Assembly: GCA_041485845.1 (NCBI GenBank)
Contig: JBGPKH010000258.1
Span: forward strand, 1 to 11,260
Direction of reading: 5' to 3'
DNA: 11,260 bases
Source: OMOG01 sp041485845
Lineage (GTDB): Bacteria > Acidobacteriota > Terriglobia > Bryobacterales > Bryobacteraceae
The notes beneath the pieces are model-generated. The model was not told the DNA's origin, did no database searches, and saw only the letters and a program-made list of their open reading frames with translations. Made by a program: the position numbers and the translations under genes. Positions within the stretch are counted from its first letter, which is position 1. The number at the start of each line of letters is the position of its first letter. Positions 1 to 6,736 of the stretch are shown here, one piece after another.

Positions 1-95
1 GCCGGCGGGGGGGGGGCGGGGGCGCGCGGGGGCGGGGGCGGGGGGGCGCGGGGCGGGGGCCCGGGGGCCCGGGGCCGGGGGCCAGGGGCCGGGGG
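1..95. other. G/C-only low-complexity window edge
   Basis: Apart from one A at 84, every base here is G or C, arranged as runs of four to eight G broken by C or CC. The stretch ends abruptly at 96, where normal mixed sequence begins just before the stop codon of the first gene. It encodes nothing recognisable. The runs could formally fold as G-quadruplexes, but their irregularity and their place at the very end of the window fit a low-quality contig end, for example dark-cycle G calls in two-colour sequencing, better than biology. That origin is an inference. Confidence 0.75.
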
Positions 96-105
96 ATTTC
101 GGCTC

Positions 106-924
106 TCAGGCCAATTGCTGCGAAGACGTGGCCTTGGTTTCCCGATCGTGGTATGCGATCAGCTCGGAAAACTCGGACGCCGCGAGCCCTGGACCAACCG
201 TGGCGAGAAATCGGCAGGTCGCGTAATTCCCGGCGCGCTGCGTGTATTCCGATTCCCAGCGTTTGAATTTCGCTTCGTCCTGCGGCGTCTCAAATGGGAA
301 TTCCACGGGAGGATTGCGGAAGCCGCATCGCCAGGGCTTGGGCGTGAGACGCGCGCGAAAGGAATCCTGCAAGCGGCATAGGCGCACGTACATGGGGTCC
401 GCGCCGAAGTCCCTAAAAAGCGTTTCCGATTCGGAACTCCCGGCGCGGAGCGTCCGGTTGGCGATAAGGGCGCGGTAGCCGGCGGCGGTCTGGTAGACCC
501 GGGCCAAAAGGCCGTGGCGCTCAGCCACGCGGCGGATGCCCTCCAACTCCGGATCAGCGGGCGGGGCGGCCGGCTTGCGAAACAGCGACAAGAGATTCGA
601 GACTACGTTGCCGGTCGCGGCGGGTTGACGGTCGATATCCACGAACATCAGCTCATCGGTATTCAGCACCAACGCGCCGTAGGCATTTCGCGTGACGGCA
701 GCGGCGCGGAATTCCCGCAGCACCGGTTCGGGCAGCGGGCGGTCGCCGTACGGATATTGGCTCCGCCGATCGGGGAGCGTAAGCAGTCGCTCGGCGACGC
801 GGCGGGCGATCTCTCGCGCCTTCGCGCGGGCGGCCTCGAGGCTTTCATCGGACCATCCGCGGGCCACCACGCGGGCATCGCCGGCCTCGGCGGAGTCGCG
901 GCTCCAATATCGAGCGAGCTTCAT
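106..924 (-). CDS. Conserved uncharacterised protein, 272 aa
   Basis: This 272-aa soluble protein has no signal peptide or membrane segment. The pattern looks like a conserved but unassigned bacterial family: residues about 79-98 hold an RNAYGALVLNTD stretch leading into LMFVDID, about 143-154 hold VYQTAAGYRALI, and about 176-201 hold ADPMYVRLCRLQ then FRARLTPKPWRCG. Cysteines 183, 200 and 237 lie in the best-preserved parts, and the protein ends with an AYHDRET segment. The DID pair (D96, D98) after a hydrophobic strand, followed by a TAAGYR strand, loosely recalls the metal-binding core of archaeo-eukaryotic primase-like folds; this is speculation. The ATG at 922-924 lies 6 bp after the stop of the VOC gene, so the two are probably co-transcribed. 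No strong Shine-Dalgarno is seen; GGGGC lies upstream. No function is assigned. Confidence 0.85.
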   Translation of the reverse strand: MKLARYWSRDSAEAGDARVVARGWSDESLEAARAKAREIARRVAERLLTLPDRRSQYPYGDRPLPEPVLREFRAAAVTRNAYGALVLNTDELMFVDIDRQPAATGNVVSNLLSLFRKPAAPPADPELEGIRRVAERHGLLARVYQTAAGYRALIANRTLRAGSSESETLFRDFGADPMYVRLCRLQDSFRARLTPKPWRCGFRNPPVEFPFETPQDEAKFKRWESEYTQRAGNYATCRFLATVGPGLAASEFSELIAYHDRETKATSSQQLA

Positions 925-930
925 ACCGCG

Positions 931-1719
931 TTACTGCCCCGCCAGTCCTTCGGTCAGCTCAATCCGCGTGCCTTCGGGATCGAGAATGAACGCGATTTTC
1001 AATCCGGCAAGCTGCGGCATCTCGCGGTACGCCATGTCGAAGGTCACTCCGTCGGCTTGCAGCTTCTTGCAGAAGTCCGCCAGGTTTTTGACCTCGAACC
1101 CGATGTGATCGAGCGAGCGGCCCTTGGTGGGAGCTTCCGCCTGCTGCGCCTTGCGGTAGTCGACTTCGCCGCCGGGAATCATGGCGGCCAGGAAGTTCCC
1201 GCGGGTTCCGGCTTTCAACCCGAACGTCTTGACATACCAGGCGCGCAGCTTCTCGGGGTCGGGAGTCGACATGTGAATGTGGTGCATCGCGACCGGCGCC
1301 TTGAGCGACGCGTCTTCGGTCAGCTCCACCTTCACCTTCTCCGGAAAGTTCACCACGATCTGTTTGGTTTCGGCATTGTCCGTGGCGAGGGTGAGGCCGG
1401 CGGCTTGTAATTTGGCCTTGATGTCCGCGTAGCTCTTCACCAGAAATCCCACGTGGTTCACCGTGGAACCCTCGGTGCCTTCCGACGGCGCCGTGCGCGC
1501 TTTTCCGACCACGACGAACATGCCCGGAAGCTTCAGCATTTCGAGCGACCCCATATGGGCCACCTCGGCTCCGAGGATGCCCACCCACAGTTTCTTGTGC
1601 GCTTCCGGGTCGGCCACCATCAGGTGGAGATGGCCCATGGAGACGCCGCTCTCGTTGGGGGCGGGAAGTTGCGCGAAAAGCGCGGCAGCCGAGGCCGCAA
1701 ACACGAAGATTGATCGCAT
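931..1719 (-). CDS. Secreted two-domain VOC (glyoxalase/dioxygenase-fold) protein
   Basis: This 262-aa protein begins with a Sec-type signal peptide (MRSIFVFAASAAALFA, likely cut after A16), so it should act outside the cytoplasm. Two tandem vicinal-oxygen-chelate modules follow, about residues 27-136 and 144-258. Each keeps the family's metal-ligand pattern: H30, H89 and E132 in the first (GHLHL, NHVGF, VELTE) and H147, H205 and E254 in the second (HHIHM, DHIGF, RIELTE). DPEG at 247-250 is the usual VOC turn before the last ligand. Family members include glyoxalase I, extradiol dioxygenases and resistance proteins, and the substrate cannot be told from sequence. The start is fixed by the signal peptide. 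The gene leads a likely two-gene unit with the 272-aa protein and is divergent from the antitoxin gene across 33 bp. A TATGAT box (minus strand, 1737-1732) lies 12 bp before the ATG and could be a -10 element, but no good -35 matches it. Confidence 0.9.
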   Translation of the reverse strand: MRSIFVFAASAAALFAQLPAPNESGVSMGHLHLMVADPEAHKKLWVGILGAEVAHMGSLEMLKLPGMFVVVGKARTAPSEGTEGSTVNHVGFLVKSYADIKAKLQAAGLTLATDNAETKQIVVNFPEKVKVELTEDASLKAPVAMHHIHMSTPDPEKLRAWYVKTFGLKAGTRGNFLAAMIPGGEVDYRKAQQAEAPTKGRSLDHIGFEVKNLADFCKKLQADGVTFDMAYREMPQLAGLKIAFILDPEGTRIELTEGLAGQ

Positions 1720-1733
1720 GGGCGATAGCCTAT

Positions 1734-1755
1734 CATAAGAAGGGACGTCCTTATG
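1734..1755 (+). promoter_or_regulatory. Inverted repeat over antitoxin RBS and start codon
   Basis: CATAAG (1734-1739) and CTTATG (1750-1755) are perfect inverted arms around ten bases. Inside and overlapping them lies an alternative stem AAGG/CCTT (1740-1743 with 1749-1752). The 8-bp palindrome GGACGTCC (1743-1750) is also present. Together they cover the Shine-Dalgarno (AAGGGA, 1740-1745) and the ATG (1753-1755) of the antitoxin gene. As RNA this could hide the ribosome site; as DNA it could be an operator between two divergent genes. Both roles are inferred. The symmetry itself is plain in the sequence, but short palindromes can arise by chance. Confidence 0.35.
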
Positions 1756-1986
1756 CGGCTGACTTCCAGGATTACCGAACAGGAGCGAGCCAAACGCGTC
1801 GAAGAGGTGCGGCAGGCTCTGGCCTCAGTGCGGATGGAAGGGCTCGAGCCTGGCGATCATGCGAAGTCGATCTACCAGCGCTACATAGATGGCGAGCTAA
1901 CGCTGCAAGAGATGGGAGCGGAGATCGAGGCGCTGCATGACCGGGAGTATGGACCCGTACCTCTACCCGGGAACGGACCTACTTAA
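1753..1986 (+). CDS. VbhA-type antitoxin of a Fic toxin-antitoxin module
   Basis: This 77-aa protein matches class I Fic antitoxins. These small helical proteins bind the Fic toxin and insert a glutamate into its ATP site, blocking AMP transfer to target proteins. The diagnostic inhibitory motif (S/T)xxxE(G/N) is present as SVRMEG at residues 25-30, with E29 as the expected inhibitory glutamate. It is followed by the usual GLEP segment and a second helix with ARG/DGE-like spacing (YIDGELTLQEM, 43-53). A good Shine-Dalgarno (AAGGGA, 1740-1745) lies 7 bp before the ATG. The gene overlaps the start of the Fic frame by 38-50 bp in a different frame, the usual antitoxin-first coupled order. It has no visible damage, although the toxin beside it is broken. 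Identification rests on the motif and on the neighbouring Fic frame. Confidence 0.88.
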   Translation: MRLTSRITEQERAKRVEEVRQALASVRMEGLEPGDHAKSIYQRYIDGELTLQEMGAEIEALHDREYGPVPLPGNGPT

Positions 1987-2490
1987 GAACCTCCGAAACA
2001 TTCGCGACTCCAGCAGCCTGGCGCGGTTCGAAGCCGAAGCCACCTCACGGCGACTCGTTGAGCCGATCCACTCACCGCTGCCGGGCTGGTTCGACACGGC
2101 GCATCTCGAGGCCATTCACAAGCGCACCTTCCAGGATGTATACGCGTGGGCCGGCCGGTTTCGAACGGTCAATATCTCCAAGAGGCGGGCAGCTATTCGG
2201 GGCCGCCTCTTTCATCGAGCCGGCGTTGTGCGGTCTACTTCAGAAGTTGCCCCGGGAAACCGATATACACGGAACGGATCCGCAGTGGTTCTCGCGGCGC
2301 GCCGGATTCTACCTCGGCGAAATCAACGCAGTCCACCCGTACCGCGAGGGCAACGGCCGGACGCAACGGGAGTTCATCCGGGAACCGGCGCTTCAGGCCG
2401 GCTTCGCCATCGATTGGAGTCTTCCGGCAGAGCTTTCAAACCGGAGACAGCAGCGGTCTGGCTGAGCTTATTTTCACCTCGATCGCGTAG
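1949..2490 (+). pseudogene. fic: Fic domain AMP-transferase toxin, frameshifted
   Basis: Three reading frames together rebuild a Fic protein of about 179 aa. The first frame starts MDPYLYPGTDLL at 1949 (an in-frame ATG at 1937 has better ribosome-site spacing, GAGG at 1927-1930). It runs through FQDVYAWAGRFRTVNISK to codon 2180-2182. A single extra base, most simply A2183, then moves the homologous reading into the next frame, where GGQLFGAASFIEPAL continues the family pattern. The catalytic motif HPYREGNGRTQR, with its histidine codon at 2334-2336, is intact. After FAIDWS (about 2420) the homology moves on by one frame again to SFQTGDSSGLAELI, ending at the TAG at 2488-2490. About 8-9 residues expected between these segments seem to be missing, so a deletion is likely here. 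No single frame encodes both the flap region and the active site, so functional AMPylation is unlikely unless the lesions are sequencing errors. The stop lies 3 bp from that of the convergent DUF1501 gene. Confidence 0.85.
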
Positions 2491-2493
2491 CGG

Positions 2494-3828
2494 CTACCCC
2501 ATGAAGCCCAAATCCGTCACTGGGAATTGCGCAAGATTCGGAAAGACCGCTGGCAGATCGGCCGCGGCCACTCCGAACCATTTGGCGAGCGTCGCCCCGA
2601 ACTGGCCGGTGGAGGTCGAAGGAATCCACGCTCCGCGCGCGGCGGAATCGTCGGGGCCGCCGAGCGCCATGACCGGGAAGTGGCCGTAGAGATCGCCGCC
2701 CTTGACCGCGCCTCCGAGCACCAGGTGATGGCTGCCCCATCCGTGATCGCTGCCGGTGCCGCTGGGCTGCAGCGTGCGTCCGAACTCGGACTCGGTGAAG
2801 ATGGTCACCTTGTCGGCGATGCCCATCTCGGCGGACGCATTGTACAACGAGAGCATTCCGTCGGAGACCTGCTTCAGAAGGTCCCATTGGCCCCAGCTTT
2901 GCCCCGAGTGCGTGTCGAACCCGCCGATCGAGCAGAAGAAGATCTGCCGGCTCAGCCCGATCGTGGACCGTAGTTGCAGGATCTGCGCCACCTGCTGCAA
3001 CTGGCGGCCGATGGTGGTCTGTGGGAAGGTGGTGGCCAGCGGCGGCGCGGCACCCGCACTGGCCAGCAGGGCGCTCAGCGAAAGGGCGTCCTGCCGCACC
3101 TTGCCGGCGGCCTGGATCATGGTGAGGCCGCTGTTGAAGGTGAGGATCTGCTGCAGTGCCGTCTGCCGCGCGGTCCCGGCGGAGGCCGGCCATATGCCGT
3201 TGAACCCGTACAGTTGCATGTTGAAGCCGGGAATCAAGCTGGCCGCCTGCACGATGTTCCCTTTGGGGAACAGCGCCGGTCCGGACACCGACACCGACGA
3301 CGGGAAGCTCGTGCCGGCATTCATCGGCGATACCGCGTCGGCCACGCGGCCGGCCCATCCGGTGGATGCCGAGCTCGACGGGATGCCGGCCTGCATCTGC
3401 AGCGTCTGGTCGGCGTGGGAGAAGAGATTCGTGGGCAGCGGCACGGCGTTGGTCTGATATTGCTGCCGCGTGGTGGGCTGCACCAGCATTCCCACGTTCG
3501 CCACCACGGCCAGCTTCGCTTGCGCCCAGAACGGTTGGATGAGAGCCAGCCCGTCCGTCAAGGCATAGGGCGTTCCATCCTTCGCCGTAATCGGGAGGAG
3601 TTTGGCGTTGGTATCCGGCAGGGCGAGCGAGCCGCGGATGGTCTTGTACGCGTTATAGTCGGCGGCCTTCTGCGGGATCACCATGCTGTTGGCGTCGTTG
3701 CCGCCCAGCAGGAAGATGCAAACCAGCGTCTTGTAATCGGAGGCCTGCGCCAGCGCGTTGACCGCGCCGAAGCGTGTGAATCCGGCCAGAGTGGCCATTT
3801 TGAGAAAATCACGGCGAGTGTTCATCAT
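2494..3828 (-). CDS. DUF1501 domain protein, Tat-exported
   Basis: This 444-aa protein opens with a twin-arginine leader (TRRDFLKMATLAG, residues 4-16), predicting folded export. The DUF1501 family has an alkaline-phosphatase/sulfatase-like fold and mostly unknown substrates. Family hallmarks are FLLGGNDANSMVIP (about 39-52), GGFDTHS (about 302-308), SEFGRT (about 347-352) and SDHGWGSHHLVLGGAVKGG (about 360-378). These hold the Asp/His residues that usually bind metal in this fold. The C-terminus is complete (VTDLGFMG). Two ATGs stand together. GGAGG lies 5 bp before the second (3825) but only 2 bp before the first (3828), so translation may start at 3825. The gene follows the DUF1800 gene by 12 bp on the same strand. 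This pairing is common in Acidobacteriota and Planctomycetota and suggests the two exported proteins act together. No catalytic activity can be assigned. Confidence 0.93.
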   Translation of the reverse strand: MMNTRRDFLKMATLAGFTRFGAVNALAQASDYKTLVCIFLLGGNDANSMVIPQKAADYNAYKTIRGSLALPDTNAKLLPITAKDGTPYALTDGLALIQPFWAQAKLAVVANVGMLVQPTTRQQYQTNAVPLPTNLFSHADQTLQMQAGIPSSSASTGWAGRVADAVSPMNAGTSFPSSVSVSGPALFPKGNIVQAASLIPGFNMQLYGFNGIWPASAGTARQTALQQILTFNSGLTMIQAAGKVRQDALSLSALLASAGAAPPLATTFPQTTIGRQLQQVAQILQLRSTIGLSRQIFFCSIGGFDTHSGQSWGQWDLLKQVSDGMLSLYNASAEMGIADKVTIFTESEFGRTLQPSGTGSDHGWGSHHLVLGGAVKGGDLYGHFPVMALGGPDDSAARGAWIPSTSTGQFGATLAKWFGVAAADLPAVFPNLAQFPVTDLGFMG

Positions 3829-3840
3829 GTCCTCCGTGGC

Positions 3841-6147
3841 TCAGAACTGCGTCTGGTATTGACCGGAGAGCGCTGCGAGGTACACGGCGGTCTCCACGCG
3901 CTGGTTATTGTCGTAAGAAGCGTCGATGGCCGCCGCGAGCGAGGCTCGCATGGCCGACGGCATGCGCCCGTAAAGGAGCTTCTGGTCCAACACGTCCAGC
4001 AATTGGGCGGTATTGCCGGCCGCCGCGTTGAAGGGCGAAAGATCGATGCTCGGATCGCTCGCGGGCTGGCGGATGATCTGGTACAGCAGGTTGGCCTCTT
4101 CCACCGACTCGGTGGGCGTGAAGATCTGGAACTCGGGCCCGAAGAGCGCGGGATTCAGCGGCAGTTTGTACATGGGCGAGTAGTAGTAAAACACCGACGC
4201 CGGCTGATTCACCGTCTCGCCCATGGCGACGAAGGTGTAGGGGATCCCCGTGGTTGGAACGATGGTTCCGTTCATGGCGCGCACGAAGCTGACGATGAAG
4301 TAGATGGGGTCTTTCAAGCGGCCGGCGGTGGGAGGCGCCGTGTCCTGCCGTGCTTCCGGATCGAGGAGGATCGCGCGGAGCACGGCCTTCAGGTCGCCGC
4401 GCACGCCCGCTCCGTTGTTGTTGAACACGGTAGCGATGCGGGTAATGAACGCGGCGCTCGGATTGCTGGTCACCAGGCCGCGAATCAGGCGCGTGGCAAT
4501 GAACGGTCCCACGTTGGGGTGGTTGAACACGCAGTCGAGCACGCCATCCATGTCCTGCTGCACGGTCTGTCCCGCCGGCAGCGTGCATCCATTGATGAGG
4601 GTCTTCGCGGAGAGGTCGTGATTGCCCTGACGCGTCTCCATTTTCGGTTGCGAGAAGTTTTCCCAATTTTTGGCCTGCGGCTGCGCGCCCGGCGCCGTGG
4701 GATAAGTCCAGCCGGTGAGCGCCGCGGCAGTCTGCACGATATCCGGCTGAATGTATGTGGGCGCCGGCAGACCGTTCACCAGCTTCACCGATCCATCGAG
4801 GTTGAGCTGGTTGAGCCCGATGGTGAATAACTGCATCAGCTCGCGCGCGAAGTTCTCGTTGGCGCCGCTGCCGACTCCCGCCTTGTTGCTGTTCGCCAGG
4901 TCCAGATACTTGCCCATCTGCGGGCTCATGGCGATATCGCCGAGCAGGGTCCGGTAATTCCCGAACGCGTCATGGCTGAGGATCTGCTGGTAGGGCACGT
5001 ACTCGTCCGCATAGATGTTCTTGTTCATGGAGATCACGATGATCTGTCCGAGCACCCACGCCATCTTCTGGCGGAGTTGGTCGGGCGCGGCCGCCATGCG
5101 ATTCAGCGTCAGCGACTGCACGGGTCCGTAGCCCGAGGGAATGGGGAAGGAGCTTTCCGGCATGGCGAACTGATTGTCGAGCCAGGCGCCGATTCCCTGG
5201 GCGTGCACGTTCGCCAGCTCTTGCGGCGTGGGACCGAAAGCCGCCTGCTCGAGGAAGCGGCCCTCGGTGAGGTCGGCGCTGTTGTTGCCGGGGGTGCCGC
5301 CGCCGGCAGTAGTTTGCAGCGTGACGGTAGCCTGGACATACTTCGTGCCGTCGGCGACGCTGGTGGCGCGCACCGTTACCGTAATGCTCGAGGGCATGGT
5401 CGCCGGGGCGGTATAGAGGCCGGACGAGCTGATGGACCCCGCGGTCGCCGACCAGGTGACCGGGGTGTTGCTGGCGCCGGTCACCGTGGCGGTAAACTGG
5501 GTGGTGGCGGATAGCGCCGAGTTGGCCGAGGCCGGCGACACCGAAACGGTCACCGGCGCGGGCGGGGCCACCGTCACCTTGATGTTTACCGGCTGGCTGG
5601 TGAGGCTACCGGGATTGGGCTGCGTCACGGTTACCGGGAACGTTCCCGCTTGCGGCAGATTGCCCACGGCTTTCAGGGTGGTAGCGTTCACGTACGTGGT
5701 GGTCCAATTCACGCCGTTCACCCGCACCAGGGAGGTCGGAATGAAGCCGCTCCCGTTCAGACTCATGCTCACGTTCGAACCGGTCACAAAGCTGCTCGGA
5801 TAGGTGGACCAGAGCCAAGGTGTCGGCTGCGTGATAGTAACGGTCGATTCCCCGTAGATCGCTGGCTTGGCCGTACTGGTGGCCCGGACTTTGACGACGT
5901 TGGCCATGGGGACATCGTTCGGGGCCGTGTAGAGGCCGGCAGCCGAGATCGTTCCGTAGGTCGTATTGCCGCCAGCCAGACCGTTTACGGACCACGTGAC
6001 GGTATTCGGGGAGATCGTCACATAGGTCGTAAACTGCTGGGTGGTCTTTTTGGCCACGCTTACCGTGCCGGGGTAAGTGACGACCATCGGTTGTGCGAAT
6101 CCCAGTTGGCACAGAAGTAACGGGGCGATGCCCCAGGCTAATCGCAT
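3841..6147 (-). CDS. Exported DUF1800 protein with N-terminal Ig/IPT-like modules
   Basis: This 768-aa protein has a signal peptide (cleavage likely after GFA, residue 18). About 270 residues of beta-sandwich modules follow. The first, about 22-107, is a Big-like domain with the AAGLYTAPNDVP turn. The second, about 108-193, is an IPT/TIG-like domain with GSGFIPTSLVRVNG. The third, about 196-278, is a Big-like domain with SSGLYTAPATMP. A glycine-rich linker (281-289) leads to the DUF1800 region, about 293-768. Its hallmarks are RFLEQAAFGPT (297-307), ENFARELMQLFTIG (431-444) and VFNHPNVGPFIATRLI (539-554). The family's function is unknown. The Ig-like part probably serves adhesion or spacing at the cell surface or in secreted form. 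GGAG lies 6 bp before the ATG. It is the first gene of a two-gene operon with the DUF1501 gene. A weak promoter-like pair (TTGCCG at 6232-6227, AATACT at 6210-6205, minus strand) precedes it. Confidence 0.93.
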   Translation of the reverse strand: MRLAWGIAPLLLCQLGFAQPMVVTYPGTVSVAKKTTQQFTTYVTISPNTVTWSVNGLAGGNTTYGTISAAGLYTAPNDVPMANVVKVRATSTAKPAIYGESTVTITQPTPWLWSTYPSSFVTGSNVSMSLNGSGFIPTSLVRVNGVNWTTTYVNATTLKAVGNLPQAGTFPVTVTQPNPGSLTSQPVNIKVTVAPPAPVTVSVSPASANSALSATTQFTATVTGASNTPVTWSATAGSISSSGLYTAPATMPSSITVTVRATSVADGTKYVQATVTLQTTAGGGTPGNNSADLTEGRFLEQAAFGPTPQELANVHAQGIGAWLDNQFAMPESSFPIPSGYGPVQSLTLNRMAAAPDQLRQKMAWVLGQIIVISMNKNIYADEYVPYQQILSHDAFGNYRTLLGDIAMSPQMGKYLDLANSNKAGVGSGANENFARELMQLFTIGLNQLNLDGSVKLVNGLPAPTYIQPDIVQTAAALTGWTYPTAPGAQPQAKNWENFSQPKMETRQGNHDLSAKTLINGCTLPAGQTVQQDMDGVLDCVFNHPNVGPFIATRLIRGLVTSNPSAAFITRIATVFNNNGAGVRGDLKAVLRAILLDPEARQDTAPPTAGRLKDPIYFIVSFVRAMNGTIVPTTGIPYTFVAMGETVNQPASVFYYYSPMYKLPLNPALFGPEFQIFTPTESVEEANLLYQIIRQPASDPSIDLSPFNAAAGNTAQLLDVLDQKLLYGRMPSAMRASLAAAIDASYDNNQRVETAVYLAALSGQYQTQF

Positions 6148-6735
6148 TACTCGCTCCTATAGGGTCATGCGGAAAACCGGGCGCCGTTTGTGGCAACCCG
6201 CATAAGTATTGTTACAGAGTACCTATCGGCAAGTGCGCTGGCAACCCTGTCGATAGTTAGCCAGGCCGGGCCGATCCGGCGAGTGCCGAGAACGCTAGGT
6301 ATCTGGCACAGGTACGCACCCAGATCGCGGCGCTCGAACGCGGCCGCTGAACGTTCCGCCCGGTCCGCATCCCGCGCTCAATCGGACCCTACGAGCCCCC
6401 CGACGTCACCGTCTTACACACGGATTGCAACGTGTGCAGGTCGCCACCGCGGTAGTACGGGCGCCACCAGGGATTGAAATAGTTGTAAGGTCCGCTCGGA
6501 TCATGCGGGTTCAGGTTCAGCGCACTGGTCTCCCGCGCCTGAGCGCCATAGATCTTGCCGTAATCGCGAGCATACGTGCGGTCATAGGCCACCTTCTCAT
6601 GCCGGATGACGAGCCTGCTGTCGACGTGTCTGTACGGGTGCATAACCGACCTGGCAAGAGAGCCATTCTGGGATATGTTGCCACTGCCGGCGGAAGTCCG
6701 ATTGACAATCGGCCGCAGGTTGACAACCTGCCCCA
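6148..6735. other. 588-bp stretch without a confident gene
   Basis: This stretch lies between the start of the DUF1800 operon and the end of the ABC permease; both neighbours are on the minus strand. The first 90 bases should hold the DUF1800 promoter and leader. From 6240 to 6388 I see no gene, RNA or repeat. At 6389-6643 a minus-strand frame has protein-like composition and is listed separately. The palindromic element at 6698-6736 lies against the permease stop codon. The stretch could also be the decayed remains of a gene. Confidence 0.5.
6389..6643 (-). CDS. Possible small protein or gene remnant, 84 aa
   Basis: A minus-strand frame from ATG 6641-6643 to TAG 6389-6391 would encode 84 aa rich in aromatic and polar residues. 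It includes YDRTYARDYGKIYG at about 20-33 and NYFNPWWRPYYRGGDLHTLQ at about 54-73. Third codon positions are strongly G/C, roughly three in four, as expected for real genes in this DNA. The composition looks like protein rather than out-of-frame noise. Against it, there is no good Shine-Dalgarno, the frame stays open upstream into the permease region, and I recognise no family. It could be a genuine small protein, the C-terminal remnant of a lost gene, or chance. Confidence 0.3.
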   Translation of the reverse strand: MHPYRHVDSRLVIRHEKVAYDRTYARDYGKIYGAQARETSALNLNPHDPSGPYNYFNPWWRPYYRGGDLHTLQSVCKTVTSGGS

Positions 6736-6736
6736 C
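6698..6736 (-). repeat. Double-palindrome intergenic element, copy 1
   Basis: Read on the minus strand, the element begins inside the TAG stop codon of the permease gene. It has a short GTGGGG lead followed by two adjacent palindromes. The first is GCAGGTTGTCAACCTGC (6731-6715) and the second CCGATTGTCAATCGG (6712-6698). Both are centred on TTGNCAA. A second copy lies at 11093-11132 in the same sense relative to its upstream gene. The first palindrome differs between copies only at the central base. The second differs at two base pairs, and both stay paired. As RNA it would form two hairpins directly after a stop codon, and there is no T tract. Possible roles are mRNA 3'-end protection or termination, a protein-binding site, or a small mobile repeat. 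Confidence 0.75.

Noticed and set aside
1753..2490. Reading the Fic module as part of a larger anti-phage island
   Set aside because: No nuclease, recombinase, integrase or other defence gene lies nearby; its neighbours are ordinary exported proteins.
2491..2689. Continuation of the first Fic reading frame to a stop near 2689
   Set aside because: After 2183 this frame loses all Fic similarity and runs antisense into the DUF1501 gene.
2974..4830. A 618-codon plus-strand open frame antisense to the DUF1501 and DUF1800 genes
   Set aside because: Its sequence is low-complexity Arg/Gly/His/Val with no family pattern. It is the mirror of two well-supported minus-strand genes in high-GC DNA.
6191..6200. 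TGGCAACCCG resembling half of the double-palindrome element
   Set aside because: Only one arm is present, with no matching partner, and it is not next to a stop codon.
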